Of a DNA stretch of 64,000 nt, positions 1 to 8,485 are shown piece by piece. Under the pieces are notes generated by a model that ran no database searches, had not been told where the DNA came from, and saw only the letters and a list, made by a program, of their open reading frames with translations. The stretch is from the NCBI RefSeq assembly GCF_009727065.1, contig NZ_WNLP01000010.1:1-64000 (forward strand), given 5' to 3'. Position 1 is the first letter of the stretch. Every line of letters begins with the position of its first letter. Both the position numbers and the translations under genes were made by a program. This DNA comes from Bifidobacterium canis. Its GTDB lineage: Bacteria; Actinomycetota; Actinomycetes; Actinomycetales; Bifidobacteriaceae.

Positions 1-150
1 ACCCCCTGTCAATCCCACATCAGACACGCACAACCAAACCAACACAACAAAAGAAAGAACGCCACAACCAAACAACAAACAGCCTGCAACGAAGGACAGG
101 AACCATGCACCATCACACCATCAACGAATACGACGAATACTCATAGGGAG
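1..150. other. C/A-rich, G-poor intergenic tract
   Basis: The stretch is dominated by C and A with few G residues, followed by ATAGGGAGGGCAT, AAACACGGGAATATG and then a perfect hairpin. The same order (C/A-rich tract, TAGGGAGGGCAT, AAACACGGGGGAATACG, CCATGG-containing inverted repeat) occurs at 47175-47452, so this is a repeated structural arrangement. A 13-codon ORF at 105-146 preceded by GGACAGG exists but is too short to trust. No other gene was seen. Confidence 0.4.
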
Positions 151-191
151 GGCATGGAACGAATCAAGGCGAAAAACACGGGAATATGCAA

Positions 192-226
192 GGGCGCAAC
201 CCATGGGTCGACCATGGGTTGCGCCC
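192..226 (-). terminator. Perfect hairpin downstream of the 249-875 gene
   Basis: A 15-bp perfect stem (192-206 with 212-226) closes a 5-base loop. It lies just past the stop of the minus-strand gene at 249, and a short T-rich run follows on that strand. It is a likely terminator, but the CCATGG core is shared with the repeat-like structure near 47.43 kb. Confidence 0.5.
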
Positions 227-248
227 CTGTTGGAACCAAGGGTGCCGG

Positions 249-875
249 TCAGCGCCCGTCACGCAACAAGGTTGTCGCCCATTGCACGGCCCCGTCCACC
301 GTGTCGAACGCCTCCGTGCGTACATCACCATGCCCGTCCTCGGCTTGCACGGTCAGGCGCGCCCCGTCCACACCGGATTGGCCGGGAGGGAGGATGTGGA
401 GTTTCCATGGGCTTGGAGCCCCGTTGCGTGTGGCGCGGATCATATAGTCGCCTGTGCCGATGTCGTTGGTTTCCATGCCGGTGTCGTCGAACGCGGCGAC
501 TTGCCAACCGGGTTGCATGTCCGTCAACGCGTCCTCGATGGCGGCGGCGAAGTCCGTGTCGTAGGGGTATTGTTCCATCACCATGTCGTGCAGCGTGTCC
601 GTCATGATGTCCACCGCTTGGCCGGCGTCCTCGAACTGGTCGTACACGCTGCTGCCGTCCGTGTCGTAATGCCACAATTGGTATTGATTGTTGGAGTGGA
701 CCAACGTGTGGCGGGTGTGCATCGGCATGCTTCCCTGATCGCCGTTCTTGATGACCAGGCCATGGTCAATGCCGTTGGAGGCTGGTGCGATGGTGAGGAA
801 CCGGCTGGTGGTGTACCCTTGTGTGGCCGGATGGTGTTGCAGTTCGTCCCATAATGCCGCGTTGGTCATGTCCAT
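249..875 (-). CDS. Hypothetical protein, 208 aa
   Basis: No family was recognised. The start chosen is the ATG at 875, which follows AAAGGACG with good spacing; an upstream in-frame extension to 992 has no ribosome site. The product is acidic and hydrophilic with no signal peptide or membrane segment. It lies downstream of the damaged pilin locus on the same strand but is separated from it by a strong hairpin (963-1020), so it probably has its own promoter. Confidence 0.6.
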   Translation of the reverse strand: MDMTNAALWDELQHHPATQGYTTSRFLTIAPASNGIDHGLVIKNGDQGSMPMHTRHTLVHSNNQYQLWHYDTDGSSVYDQFEDAGQAVDIMTDTLHDMVMEQYPYDTDFAAAIEDALTDMQPGWQVAAFDDTGMETNDIGTGDYMIRATRNGAPSPWKLHILPPGQSGVDGARLTVQAEDGHGDVRTEAFDTVDGAVQWATTLLRDGR

Positions 876-962
876 GAATCGTCCTTTCGTTTGCACCCCT
901 GTTTGCATGGTCGTACGACGGCTATGCCGTATCGGTTGGGTGTGTCGCTCACGGTCCATTAT

Positions 963-1020
963 CACACCAACCGTCCCATGTCCGGCATTCATTGTCGCCG
1001 AGTGTGGGACGGTTGGTGTG
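963..1020 (-). terminator. Inverted repeat ending the pilus operon
   Basis: A 16-bp inverted repeat (963-978 with 1005-1020) encloses a 26-base loop just past the stop codon of the minor pilin at 1035. Its position fits a terminator for the pilus operon on the minus strand. No T-run is obvious. Confidence 0.5.
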
Positions 1021-1034
1021 CTGTCTTGTTTGGT

Positions 1035-2010
1035 TCACCGGCGGCTGGTGCGCGCCAGGATGATGATCCCGCCGATCATGGTGGTCAGGGAGATGCCGAG
1101 CAGGAGGATCAGTATCAGGCCTTGCCCGGTGGTGGGCATGGTGTGTTTGACGGGGATGCGTTGGTTGGTGCGGGTGATGGTGTCCATGGTGATGTGCTCC
1201 ACCCCATGCCACCCGTCCGGTTTGAGACCGGTTGGCGCCTCGCACGCTTTCAACGCGAACTCGTATGGCGTACTGTCCAGGTTGTAATCGACGGGTGCTT
1301 GCGTTTCGGTGAGCCGGTACGCGGTGCCGCACTCCAGTTTGTCCACCACACTCGCCGCCGTGCTGCTGGTGGTGATGGTCCGGTCGTGCACGTACTGGGT
1401 GCCATCCCATCGTTGCAGGTCGAACACCGCGTCCGGCAGGAGCAGGGTCGGGGCCGTGCTGTCTGTTTTCTTCAAATACACGCCTTGGATCTTCGCGACC
1501 GCGGCGCTTTTGTAGATGGGGAACGTGTTCGTCGTGGTGGCGGTGCTGATGTCTTCTACCGGTTCGCCGTCCACGGTGAGCATGGCCGTGCTCCTCGCAT
1601 TCGTGATCTGCGTGTTGACGCTGTTGTAGACGAGCGCGTATTCCAACCCAGATGCGCGCGTTGTCGGGCAATCCGTCCACGGTGAGCGTGCTGGTGGCGG
1701 CATCCCAACTGGCCGTGTACACACTGGGGTCAAGGGTGCGCGCATTACTGGGTGGTGTGGAGGGGATGTTGCTGTACGTGTAATAGTAGCCATAGCCAGA
1801 ATAGGAGTTTGTAGTATGCAACGGCCCCGCTCCGTATAAGTAACTACCGTGATAGTTGCGATTGATGCTTTGTGTTTGTGGTTCGGTCAGGTATCTCACC
1901 ACCACACTGCCGGGCATGGTCACGCCCATGCCTAGCAGGCCAGTGAGCAGACTGATGACAAGCAGGAGGATGCCGATGCGGTGGGTGTGATGCAGTGTGG
2001 TGTGCGGGTT
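1035..2010 (-). pseudogene. Minor (ancillary) pilin, split by an IS and frameshifted
   Basis: The carboxyl half contains an E-box of the SpaA pilin domain (YRLTETQAP), then MPTTG, a hydrophobic segment and basic tail typical of a sortase substrate. The first frame (1648-2010) resumes in a second frame (1035-1646). The break maps to a GGG run (plus-strand CCC, 1647-1649); removing one base joins IW to LEYALVYN. The original start, ATG at 3405-3403, overlapped the sortase stop as ATGA. The insertion sequence sits immediately after it, within the next codons, so the start is now 1.4 kb away. The residual piece begins in a signal-like stretch (IGILLLVISLLTGLLG) without an ATG. A late in-frame ATG at 1929 would lack the signal peptide. 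The restored protein would be about 325 aa. Confidence 0.75.
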
Positions 2011-3394
2011 GGGTTAAGGGTCAAAAAGTGTGTCCGGAATCGCGGATTTTCACGGATTGACCTGTAGGTTTCCGGAAAGTATATGCTCCGGAAGCATATA
2101 TCTAGCCCCCGACGGGAAATCCTCGGTGTGGCAGCCGTGATGTGCTATGCGCGGCGTGGTGTGGTGTCGCAATGTCGAAGAACCAACCACGCTGCCACTG
2201 CGGCGGTGAAATGAAACGCAACGGCACCACCAGCAAAGGCACCACCAGATGGCGCTGCAAACAATGCGGCGCCTCCAGCGTCAAACGTCGAAACGACATC
2301 ACCAACGCGGCAGTGTTCACCCAGTTCATCGAGCATTGCACCACCGCAATATCACTCGACGACCTAGCCAAACGAAACGGTGTTAGCCGCGCCACCATGA
2401 AGCGGCGCTTCAAGTGGTGCTGGCTCGTTGATGTGCCTGACCCCACCGCCGGCCACCACAAGCGGATCTACGACCAGGTATTTCTCGATGGCACCTACAC
2501 CGCCGGTGGCTGCCTGATCGTCGCGGCGACCATCGACCACGTGATCGCCTGGCACTGGTGCAAACACGAAACCACCCGCGACTACCAACTGCTGCTTGAA
2601 CGCATCGAAGCCCCACTCATCGCCGTCATCGACGGCGGCCAAGGCGCATACAGCGCAATCAAAAAGTGCTGGCCGACTACGAAAATTCAACGCTGCCTCG
2701 TCCACGCCCAACGCGTGGTCCGCCGCTACACCACCACCAACCCACGCACCGATGCCGGGCGCACCATCTACCGACTTGCGCTGAAACTGACCCGGATCAC
2801 CACACTGGATGAAGCCGCCGCGTGGGGTGTGCAACTGCACGAGTTTTCAACGATCTACCGGGAATGGATGAACGAGAAAACCATGATCAAAGACCCCAAA
2901 ACAGGTGCATGGACCCGCGTGTGGACCCACCACAACGTGCGCAAGGCCTACAACAGCCTCAACCATCTTTGGCGGTCCGAGATGCTGTTTGTCTACCTCA
3001 ACCCGCCAGCAGGAGTCCTTGCGCCCGAGCGGATCAAATCCACCACCAACAGCTTAGAAGGCGGCATCAACGCCCAGCTCAAACTGCTCGCCAGAACCCA
3101 CCGCGGCAGATCAGGCGAACGACAACGCCGCATGCTGGATTGGTGGCTCTACTTAAAAACGGAACTGCCTGACGATCCAGTACGAATCGCCAGGCAGTCC
3201 GACTGGGGCCAGGGCCAACTCGCCAAAGTATCCACCCTGACCCAAACCGAGAACCAAGCCGACCACGAAACAGGACGCCCAGCCCTCTACGACAACGCTA
3301 TCGACACCGACTACACCCACTCAATCGGCATTCAAAAGGCCAAATCTAACCCCCGCGACACGCCGAGCCAGACACACATTTTGACCCTTAACCC
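2011..3394 (+). mobile_element. IS1249-type insertion sequence (IS256-like group), 1384 bp
   Basis: The ends are inverted repeats starting GGGTTAAGGGTCAAAA and continuing with GTGTGTC, read inward at 2011 and 3394. An 8-bp direct duplication TGCGGGTT flanks the element at 2003-2010 and 3395-3402, showing a clean and probably recent insertion. Near the left end there is an inverted repeat at 2080-2100 (TATATGCT with AGCATATA), possibly part of the transposase promoter. The insertion point is inside the first codons of the minor pilin, exactly at the sortase/pilin ATGA junction, so the sortase is intact and the pilin is cut. Confidence 0.88.
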
Positions 3395-3578
3395 TGCGGG
3401 TTCATGTCAGGCTCGTTTCTCCCTCAAGTGTGGTGATGGGGATTTCCTGTGTGATGGGTTTCGGTTCGTGCGCCGGGCGCCTCATGCGGCGGGTATGTGG
3501 ATTGCGGCGGTTCAACGCGATGGTGATGACCACGATCACAAGCAGCCAGAACACGGCGATCGGCACCCATACCCATAG
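2172..3578 (+). CDS. IS1249-family transposase, DDE type
   Basis: An amino-terminal zinc ribbon (CHCGG about residue 8 and CKQCG about residue 30) is followed by a helix-turn-helix region (DDLAKRNGVSRATMKRR). The RNase H-like catalytic core shows D in FLDGTYT, D in VIDGGQGA and E in NSLEGGINA, the order expected for IS256/MULE-like transposases. ATG 2172 fits the zinc-ribbon start. The frame has no stop inside the element: it runs through the right inverted repeat at 3394 and takes about 60 further codons from DNA antisense to the sortase gene. The element-encoded part is about 407 aa, the usual size. The odd tail depends on the insertion site and is probably tolerated or trimmed. Confidence 0.85.
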   Translation: MSKNQPRCHCGGEMKRNGTTSKGTTRWRCKQCGASSVKRRNDITNAAVFTQFIEHCTTAISLDDLAKRNGVSRATMKRRFKWCWLVDVPDPTAGHHKRIYDQVFLDGTYTAGGCLIVAATIDHVIAWHWCKHETTRDYQLLLERIEAPLIAVIDGGQGAYSAIKKCWPTTKIQRCLVHAQRVVRRYTTTNPRTDAGRTIYRLALKLTRITTLDEAAAWGVQLHEFSTIYREWMNEKTMIKDPKTGAWTRVWTHHNVRKAYNSLNHLWRSEMLFVYLNPPAGVLAPERIKSTTNSLEGGINAQLKLLARTHRGRSGERQRRMLDWWLYLKTELPDDPVRIARQSDWGQGQLAKVSTLTQTENQADHETGRPALYDNAIDTDYTHSIGIQKAKSNPRDTPSQTHILTLNPAGSCQARFSLKCGDGDFLCDGFRFVRRAPHAAGMWIAAVQRDGDDHDHKQPEHGDRHPYP

Positions 3579-4373
3579 CCATGTGTGGTCCTCGGGCGCG
3601 TCCTGTGGCAGTGGGGCTTGTCCGGGCATGGTGGCGCGTTCCCCGGTGACAAGCAACCGTTTGGTGTTTACGCCGTATGGGGTGCAGGTCAATAGGGTGG
3701 CCAGATCGCGGTGTGGTTGGATGCGCAATGCATCGAACCCATCCGGGGCCACCACCTGGATGTCCACGACCCTGTACGCCAACGTCTGGTTGAGGGTGTG
3801 CAAATAGAACACGTCGCCCACGCGGGCCTGGCCGCCCAATGAGTGGAGTTTGTCGAACATGAGGGTGTCCGCCAACCCCGTGTGGGCGCTGATCACCGTG
3901 TGCGTGTTTTCTCCGCCGATGGGCAGGCTGGTGCCGTACATGTGGCCCGCGCCACGCTCCAACACATTGGGTGTGGTGCCGTGGCGGACGGGCAGGTCGA
4001 TGCCCAACCGTGGATAGCTGACGGTCGCCATGAGCCCATCGGCTGGCAGATCCAACTCATGCAGATACTCTGTGTCGTACGTGGGCTGGTTGTTGTTGAA
4101 CGGGTCGGGGTTGTCGTCCAACACGGGTTGCCCGCTGCCGGCCAGCCGCCGGTTGTAGCGGGCAGCGTCCGTGAGTTCCCGCTCACGGGTCTTCGTGTCC
4201 ATGATGGCCGTGGCGTTGGCATGGCCGGCGTTGACGGCGGCGAGCTCACCTTGGTTCGCGTGCTGCAAGGCGAACGGGATGGTGGCGCATGTGGCGGAGA
4301 CGATCAGCAGCAGGCAGCCCGCCACAAGGCTGCGCCACCGTTTACTGGCCTGCCGGTCACCATGTTTGCACAT
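3402..4373 (-). CDS. srtC: Class C (pilus-polymerising) sortase
   Basis: Transpeptidase that links pilin subunits through their sorting motifs at the outer face of the membrane. It has an amino-terminal membrane segment (about residues 14-33) and the class C lid motif DPF near residue 90. The catalytic triad is His in SAHTG (about 161), Cys in LLTC (about 228) and Arg in TKRLL (about 239). A second membrane segment near the carboxyl end (about 278-298) is also typical of class C. Length 323 aa is normal. It follows the major pilin by 23 bp, and its TGA overlapped the ATG of the minor pilin before the insertion sequence entered. Its own reading frame is undamaged. Confidence 0.9.
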   Translation of the reverse strand: MCKHGDRQASKRWRSLVAGCLLLIVSATCATIPFALQHANQGELAAVNAGHANATAIMDTKTRERELTDAARYNRRLAGSGQPVLDDNPDPFNNNQPTYDTEYLHELDLPADGLMATVSYPRLGIDLPVRHGTTPNVLERGAGHMYGTSLPIGGENTHTVISAHTGLADTLMFDKLHSLGGQARVGDVFYLHTLNQTLAYRVVDIQVVAPDGFDALRIQPHRDLATLLTCTPYGVNTKRLLVTGERATMPGQAPLPQDAPEDHTWLWVWVPIAVFWLLVIVVITIALNRRNPHTRRMRRPAHEPKPITQEIPITTLEGETSLT

Positions 4374-4396
4374 GCGTCACCATCCTTTCCACGGCC

Positions 4397-6034
4397 TCAG
4401 TGGCGGGCCGTGCGGGAACGGGCGAGCAGCAGCACACCCGCCACAGCGGCCAACACACACCCCGACGCCCAGACCAGAAGCCATGCGGCGCCCGTCTTGG
4501 GCATCTCCAGCAAGGTGCGCGCGTTCCTCACAACGACCGTGCCATCGGTGACGTCGATCATCTGGTGCACATCGCCGTCGCCTTCCGTGGTGGTGATGGC
4601 GCCGGTCTTGTCGTCCACGGCCACAGTGACCCCGGCCTGCGGCAGCAACGGGTTGCTGTAGGGGGATTTCGTTTCCTTCAACACGTACGCACCATCGGTG
4701 CCGTTGACGCTCACACGCCCGTTGGCGTCCGTGGCCAAAATCAGGGTCGTGCCGCTCTCCCCGGGTTCGGCCAAACGGTAGGCGCCGTCCCCGGTTTTGA
4801 CGACCTCGCGTGCGGTGTCGCCGTCAAGAAGCTGGAATTCGGCGCCCGCCAATGGTTGGCCGTTCATGTCGGTCTTGGATACCATGGTCTTGCCGGTGTG
4901 CACGCTCACCGTGTCACCCTGCTTGGTCTCGTGATCCGTCCAGGTGTTCGGGTTGTGGGAGTATTCCATGTTCACACTGTTCGTGTCCTTGGTGCCTGCG
5001 ACCGCGTCCTTGTCGAGCATCATCCGGTACTCGACCGTGATGGGAGCGCCCACAGGGAACATGGTTTTGTTGGGGATGATGTCCCCGTCCGTGGTGCCGA
5101 ACCTGAGCGTGAACGCACCGTCCTTGGCGCCGGTGACATGCCAGTATTGCGCGTCCAACGGTTCGCCGTCCACACTGACCGTCATGGCCGCGGTCGCGGG
5201 ATCGAAGGACAGGCCTTGGGAATACGTGTCGTTCAACGCGAGATAGTACTTGTCGTATCCGGTCCAGTTCGGCACGGTGGTGGTCAGGCGCATTGACACC
5301 ATGCGCCCCTGTTCCGTGTCCTCCGACAACCCGTCGGTGTTCACATCGCCCTTGTCCTCGTCCTCGACGGCCGTGATGCGTTTGCTTACGGTGATGTCGT
5401 GGACCTTGTATTCGACCTCACTGAGTGTGAACGTGCTCGCATCAGTCGCAAGCCGGGTCTTGCCGTTGATGCCGGTGCCGTTCAACCCGGCGATCGTCGC
5501 ACGGCCCGTGCCGGTGCGGTCCAACACCATATACACGCTGGGCGTCACCTGCGCCGATTGGCGGTTCGTGTTGCCCTCCACGGGATGCAGCCGGGTGCCG
5601 GCGGTGTCTTTGACCGCCTGTTCGTTCTTCAACGCGTCCAGGAAGTCACGCAATTGCCCCGACCATGGGGAGGTTTGCGAGTCCAACAGGTTCTGCACGA
5701 CCCACAGCATCGGATCGTCCCTGTCATATCCGGTGGCGCCGGCCGCCGTCAACGCCGCACCGATCGCCTCGGTGAGGCCGGCATTGGTGGCCAGGTCGTA
5801 TCCGATGATATCCGTGCCGTCCGTGGTCGCGTACGTGTAGGTGGCCAATGGGATCGCGTCAAAGGTGTTGGCGGTGATGTCGGTGGTGGCGGTCACGGTG
5901 ATTGGTTGGTGTTTGGCCAATTCGGCCGCTGGGATGCGGCTGGTGTCGGCGTATGCCGTGCCAACGCCGGTAATGGCCATGATGGTCAGGCAGTCGGTGA
6001 CGGCGGCCATGGTGTGTTTCCATGGGTTGTTCAT
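4397..6034 (-). CDS. Major pilin subunit (isopeptide-forming fimbrial protein)
   Basis: A signal peptide (NNPWKHTMAAVTDCLTIMAI, cleavage near AYA-D) is followed by tandem Ig-like pilin domains. A carboxyl-terminal SpaA-type domain carries the E-box YVLKETKSP, which supports internal isopeptide bonds. The sorting signal MPKTG (about residue 511) precedes a hydrophobic stretch and RSRTARH tail. MPxTG instead of LPxTG is shared with the neighbouring minor pilin, so sortase and substrates look co-adapted. ATG 6034 is preceded by AAAGGAAC; the upstream frame extension to 6298 is non-coding. 545 aa. It is the first gene of the pilus operon, probably transcribed from the GCATAG motif at 6237-6242 with a ~190-base leader. 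Confidence 0.88.
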   Translation of the reverse strand: MNNPWKHTMAAVTDCLTIMAITGVGTAYADTSRIPAAELAKHQPITVTATTDITANTFDAIPLATYTYATTDGTDIIGYDLATNAGLTEAIGAALTAAGATGYDRDDPMLWVVQNLLDSQTSPWSGQLRDFLDALKNEQAVKDTAGTRLHPVEGNTNRQSAQVTPSVYMVLDRTGTGRATIAGLNGTGINGKTRLATDASTFTLSEVEYKVHDITVSKRITAVEDEDKGDVNTDGLSEDTEQGRMVSMRLTTTVPNWTGYDKYYLALNDTYSQGLSFDPATAAMTVSVDGEPLDAQYWHVTGAKDGAFTLRFGTTDGDIIPNKTMFPVGAPITVEYRMMLDKDAVAGTKDTNSVNMEYSHNPNTWTDHETKQGDTVSVHTGKTMVSKTDMNGQPLAGAEFQLLDGDTAREVVKTGDGAYRLAEPGESGTTLILATDANGRVSVNGTDGAYVLKETKSPYSNPLLPQAGVTVAVDDKTGAITTTEGDGDVHQMIDVTDGTVVVRNARTLLEMPKTGAAWLLVWASGCVLAAVAGVLLLARSRTARH

Positions 6035-6236
6035 GGGTGTTCCTTTGCTCTCTTCGTGCCCTTGGTGCGCAAAGGGACGCGCGCCGGTGTGAAGCCAATC
6101 CTCCTGTCTGTGGACCCTCTTGTGTGCGCTCTCTCCAGTACGCACGGGTGGGACGGCGCCGTCCCTGCGGCTGCAACCGGATGGCGGTGCCCACGCTGGT
6201 GTGGCGTCGCCGGCCGGTTGCGGCCGGTCCACCCCT

Positions 6237-6242
6237 CTATGC
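6237..6242 (-). promoter_or_regulatory. GCATAG promoter-like motif before the pilus operon
   Basis: GACGCATAG on the minus strand. The TAG of the motif is also the stop codon of the gene at 6237-7052. The predicted transcript would start about nine bases downstream and leave a ~190-base leader before the major pilin. Confidence 0.4.
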
Positions 6243-7052
6243 GTCAAACATGCAAAACGCCACACCGGAGCACGGTGTGGCGTTTCCTTGCATGGCAATG
6301 GGGCCGGTCAGGTGGTGGGGGCCCGACAGCATGGAGATGACCCATGGGGGTATGGGTTTGTCCATGGAATGGGTCCGTTCCACCCGTTCCAACAACGTGG
6401 ACGGGTCGACCATGGCGATCCCGTCCGCATCGTGGCGCAATGGGGGGAATGGATTGGTGTGCCCGTGCGGGTCGCACACCACGTACAACCATTCGATCTC
6501 CCATGGCATGGTTCGCAACGGGTTGGGGTGGCCCATGATCCGGTGGAACGCGACGCGCGCGTCCCCCAACCCGCCGATGCGGAGATAGGCGTTGTTGGTG
6601 CCCTCGTCGAGCAGGAAGCCATGGTTGCGGATGGAACGGACGAACAGGCTGTCGGTGACTTGGTTCAACACGCAGTGGTTGCACGAGTCGCATTCGTGGA
6701 TGGAGCATATCCATGCGCGCATCACCCCATCCGCGCCTTGGCCCAGGAGGATCCCGTTGCCGGGCAGGTTGGGGAACATGGCGGTGTGCCAGATGGCGGT
6801 GATGCGGGGCTCGTGCATGGCGATGGTACGCGCCATGATCATCTCCCCCGCTGTGCGTGGTTGCCCGTACAGGTGGCCTGTGGCGCGCGCATCGTCCAGA
6901 TTGGCGCATAGGGCGGGGCCGGTGATCTCGTCCGTGCTGCCATCGTCCTGATGCCAGTACGAGGCGTAGCCGACCAGGGCCAACGCTCCCGGCAATGCCA
7001 TTGGCAGGTCGTTGCGGGACGCGATGTCATGGATCCGTTGTGTTGCGTCCAT
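6237..7052 (-). CDS. Hypothetical protein, 271 aa
   Basis: No family was recognised. ATG 7052 follows a strong AAGGAGG site. It has a compact Cys group (ICSIHECDSCNHC around residue 115), possibly metal-binding, and no membrane segment. The frame runs through a perfect hairpin (6256-6284) in its last codons and stops in the GCATAG motif. Reading into a terminator suggests that the original stop was a little earlier and has been lost, for example by a run-length change in the GGGCCCCCACC tract. Confidence 0.6.
   Translation of the reverse strand: MDATQRIHDIASRNDLPMALPGALALVGYASYWHQDDGSTDEITGPALCANLDDARATGHLYGQPRTAGEMIMARTIAMHEPRITAIWHTAMFPNLPGNGILLGQGADGVMRAWICSIHECDSCNHCVLNQVTDSLFVRSIRNHGFLLDEGTNNAYLRIGGLGDARVAFHRIMGHPNPLRTMPWEIEWLYVVCDPHGHTNPFPPLRHDADGIAMVDPSTLLERVERTHSMDKPIPPWVISMLSGPHHLTGPIAMQGNATPCSGVAFCMFDA
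6256..6284 (-). terminator. Rho-independent terminator-like hairpin
   Basis: A 12-bp perfect stem (6256-6267 with 6273-6284) is followed on the minus strand by TTTTGC. It overlaps the final codons of the 6237-7052 frame. Confidence 0.6.
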
Positions 7053-7138
7053 AGCTGCACCCTCCTTGTCATAGGTGGCCGTGGCATGCGTCCTTTGCGC
7101 TACTGGCGATTGGGACCGTTGCGGGTGGCGTCCGGGAC

Positions 7139-7144
7139 GCATAG
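7139..7144 (+). promoter_or_regulatory. GCATAG motif 8 bases before ATG 7153
   Basis: The sequence is GGGACGCATAG, eight bases, then ATG, with no separate leader. A canonical -35 box is not visible. It fits the window-wide leaderless-start pattern. Confidence 0.5.
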
Positions 7145-7152
7145 GGGGGGCC

Positions 7153-8482
7153 ATGCACGTTTACACCACGGAACGCGGCGCCGTCACGGCCGCGCACACC
7201 CCCATGCCCACCACTGACGATGATGCCCCCGTGGGCGAACTCGAGTTCGACCGGATCGTCACCCGCTGGTCCAACCCGAAGATCGCGGGCACCCCCGCAT
7301 GGCGGCTCAACGGGATGATCCACCAACCCAACGTCGCCAGTGATCTGGTGCGCACGGCGATCACCACGAAAACCGTGGAGGCGTTGCGCGACCCGTCCAA
7401 AACCCTCACGCGCCGCTACGCGCACTACCTGTGCTCGCGAGTGAGCATCGAGAAGATCCTCAACGACCAGTACGGAATGGCGCCCACACTGGTGCGCCAA
7501 GCCAGCAAATACGAAACGTTGCGTTTGAAACTGCGTGGCGGTGACGGGCGTGGCCACCGGGAACTGACGGACGAGGACATCTGGGACATCGCCGCCCGTG
7601 AGGAAGCGGACCGGCAGATGGCCGCGTACGCACGCGGGGAACGCAAATGGATGCGTTGGCCCCCGTTGCATGACGGAATGAGCACGAACCCGGCCGCGCA
7701 CCGCCGTCTCAAATGCGGCGGCCTTGACCAGTGGCGCGAGTTGACCCAAGCGGCCGCGTTGGACGGCAACCGTCCCCACTACAACATCGACGATGGTTTG
7801 CAGATCGGTGACATGCGGGTCGATGTCGCCGATGAGGCCCTCGGTCTGGTGGACGGGTCCGGTGGCATTGACCGTCAATGGTTGGCGGACCATCACATCA
7901 CCTCCTCCATGATCAACGAATTGGGTGACGACCGGTTGCTGGCCATGGGGTTGGACCCGCAGGAGCTGCGTGCCGCTGCGGCCGCCTTGGACGCCTCCGA
8001 CGCCACTGTCGCTTGCCCCGTTGATGCGTCCGCCCCCGCAGGTTGGAGGATCTGCCGTTGCCGCCGTTGGATGCGAAACACCGGCGTGCGGCCGAACGCA
8101 TGGATGATGTGGTCGACGATCCCGTGCTGTGCCTGTGGTTGGTGGCGGGCTACCATGGGCGCGCCCTGCAACCGGATGCGGTGTTGTCCCATTACGGGTT
8201 CCCGGTGCGGTTGGCCCGTACCGGCCTGCGCGCCAAACGCCTGCCCATGGACGACAAAACCGTGGTGGATGTGTGGAGTGAGGCGTGCGGGCAGCTCAAT
8301 GCGTTGGCCCGTCCCCGTGGCGCCACACCCGGCCGGCCGGCTACATGGAGTTCCAACGGACGGTCGAACGGTTCCGTGTGCAGATGCGCACCCAGATCAT
8401 GCGCCGGTTGACCGGGCGGCGCAAGATGGCGCACCCCACACAACCGCAGCCTGCGGCGCCACAACCCGTCGAATGCCGGTAA
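7153..8482 (+). CDS. Hypothetical protein, ~443 aa, two frame breaks
   Basis: No family was recognised. The first 295 residues lie in one frame (ending about SDATVACPVDASAP). The sequence LEDLPLPPLDAKHRRAAERM continues in the next frame after a CCCCC run (8033-8037). From about 8328-8341 a third frame gives YMEFQRTVERFRVQMRTQI to the stop at 8482. Each join needs one added base. The restored protein ends 3 bases before the convergent helicase gene's stop codon, which supports the reconstruction. It is charged and Arg-rich, with no membrane segment. It probably starts leaderless from GCATAG at 7139. Confidence 0.6.
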
Positions 8483-8485
8483 TGG

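Noticed and set aside
105..146. 13-codon ORF with GGACAGG upstream
   Set aside because: Too short and unsupported; lies in the C/A-rich tract.
6904..6912. GCATAGGG on the plus strand inside the 6237-7052 gene
   Set aside because: No plus-strand gene follows; probably chance.
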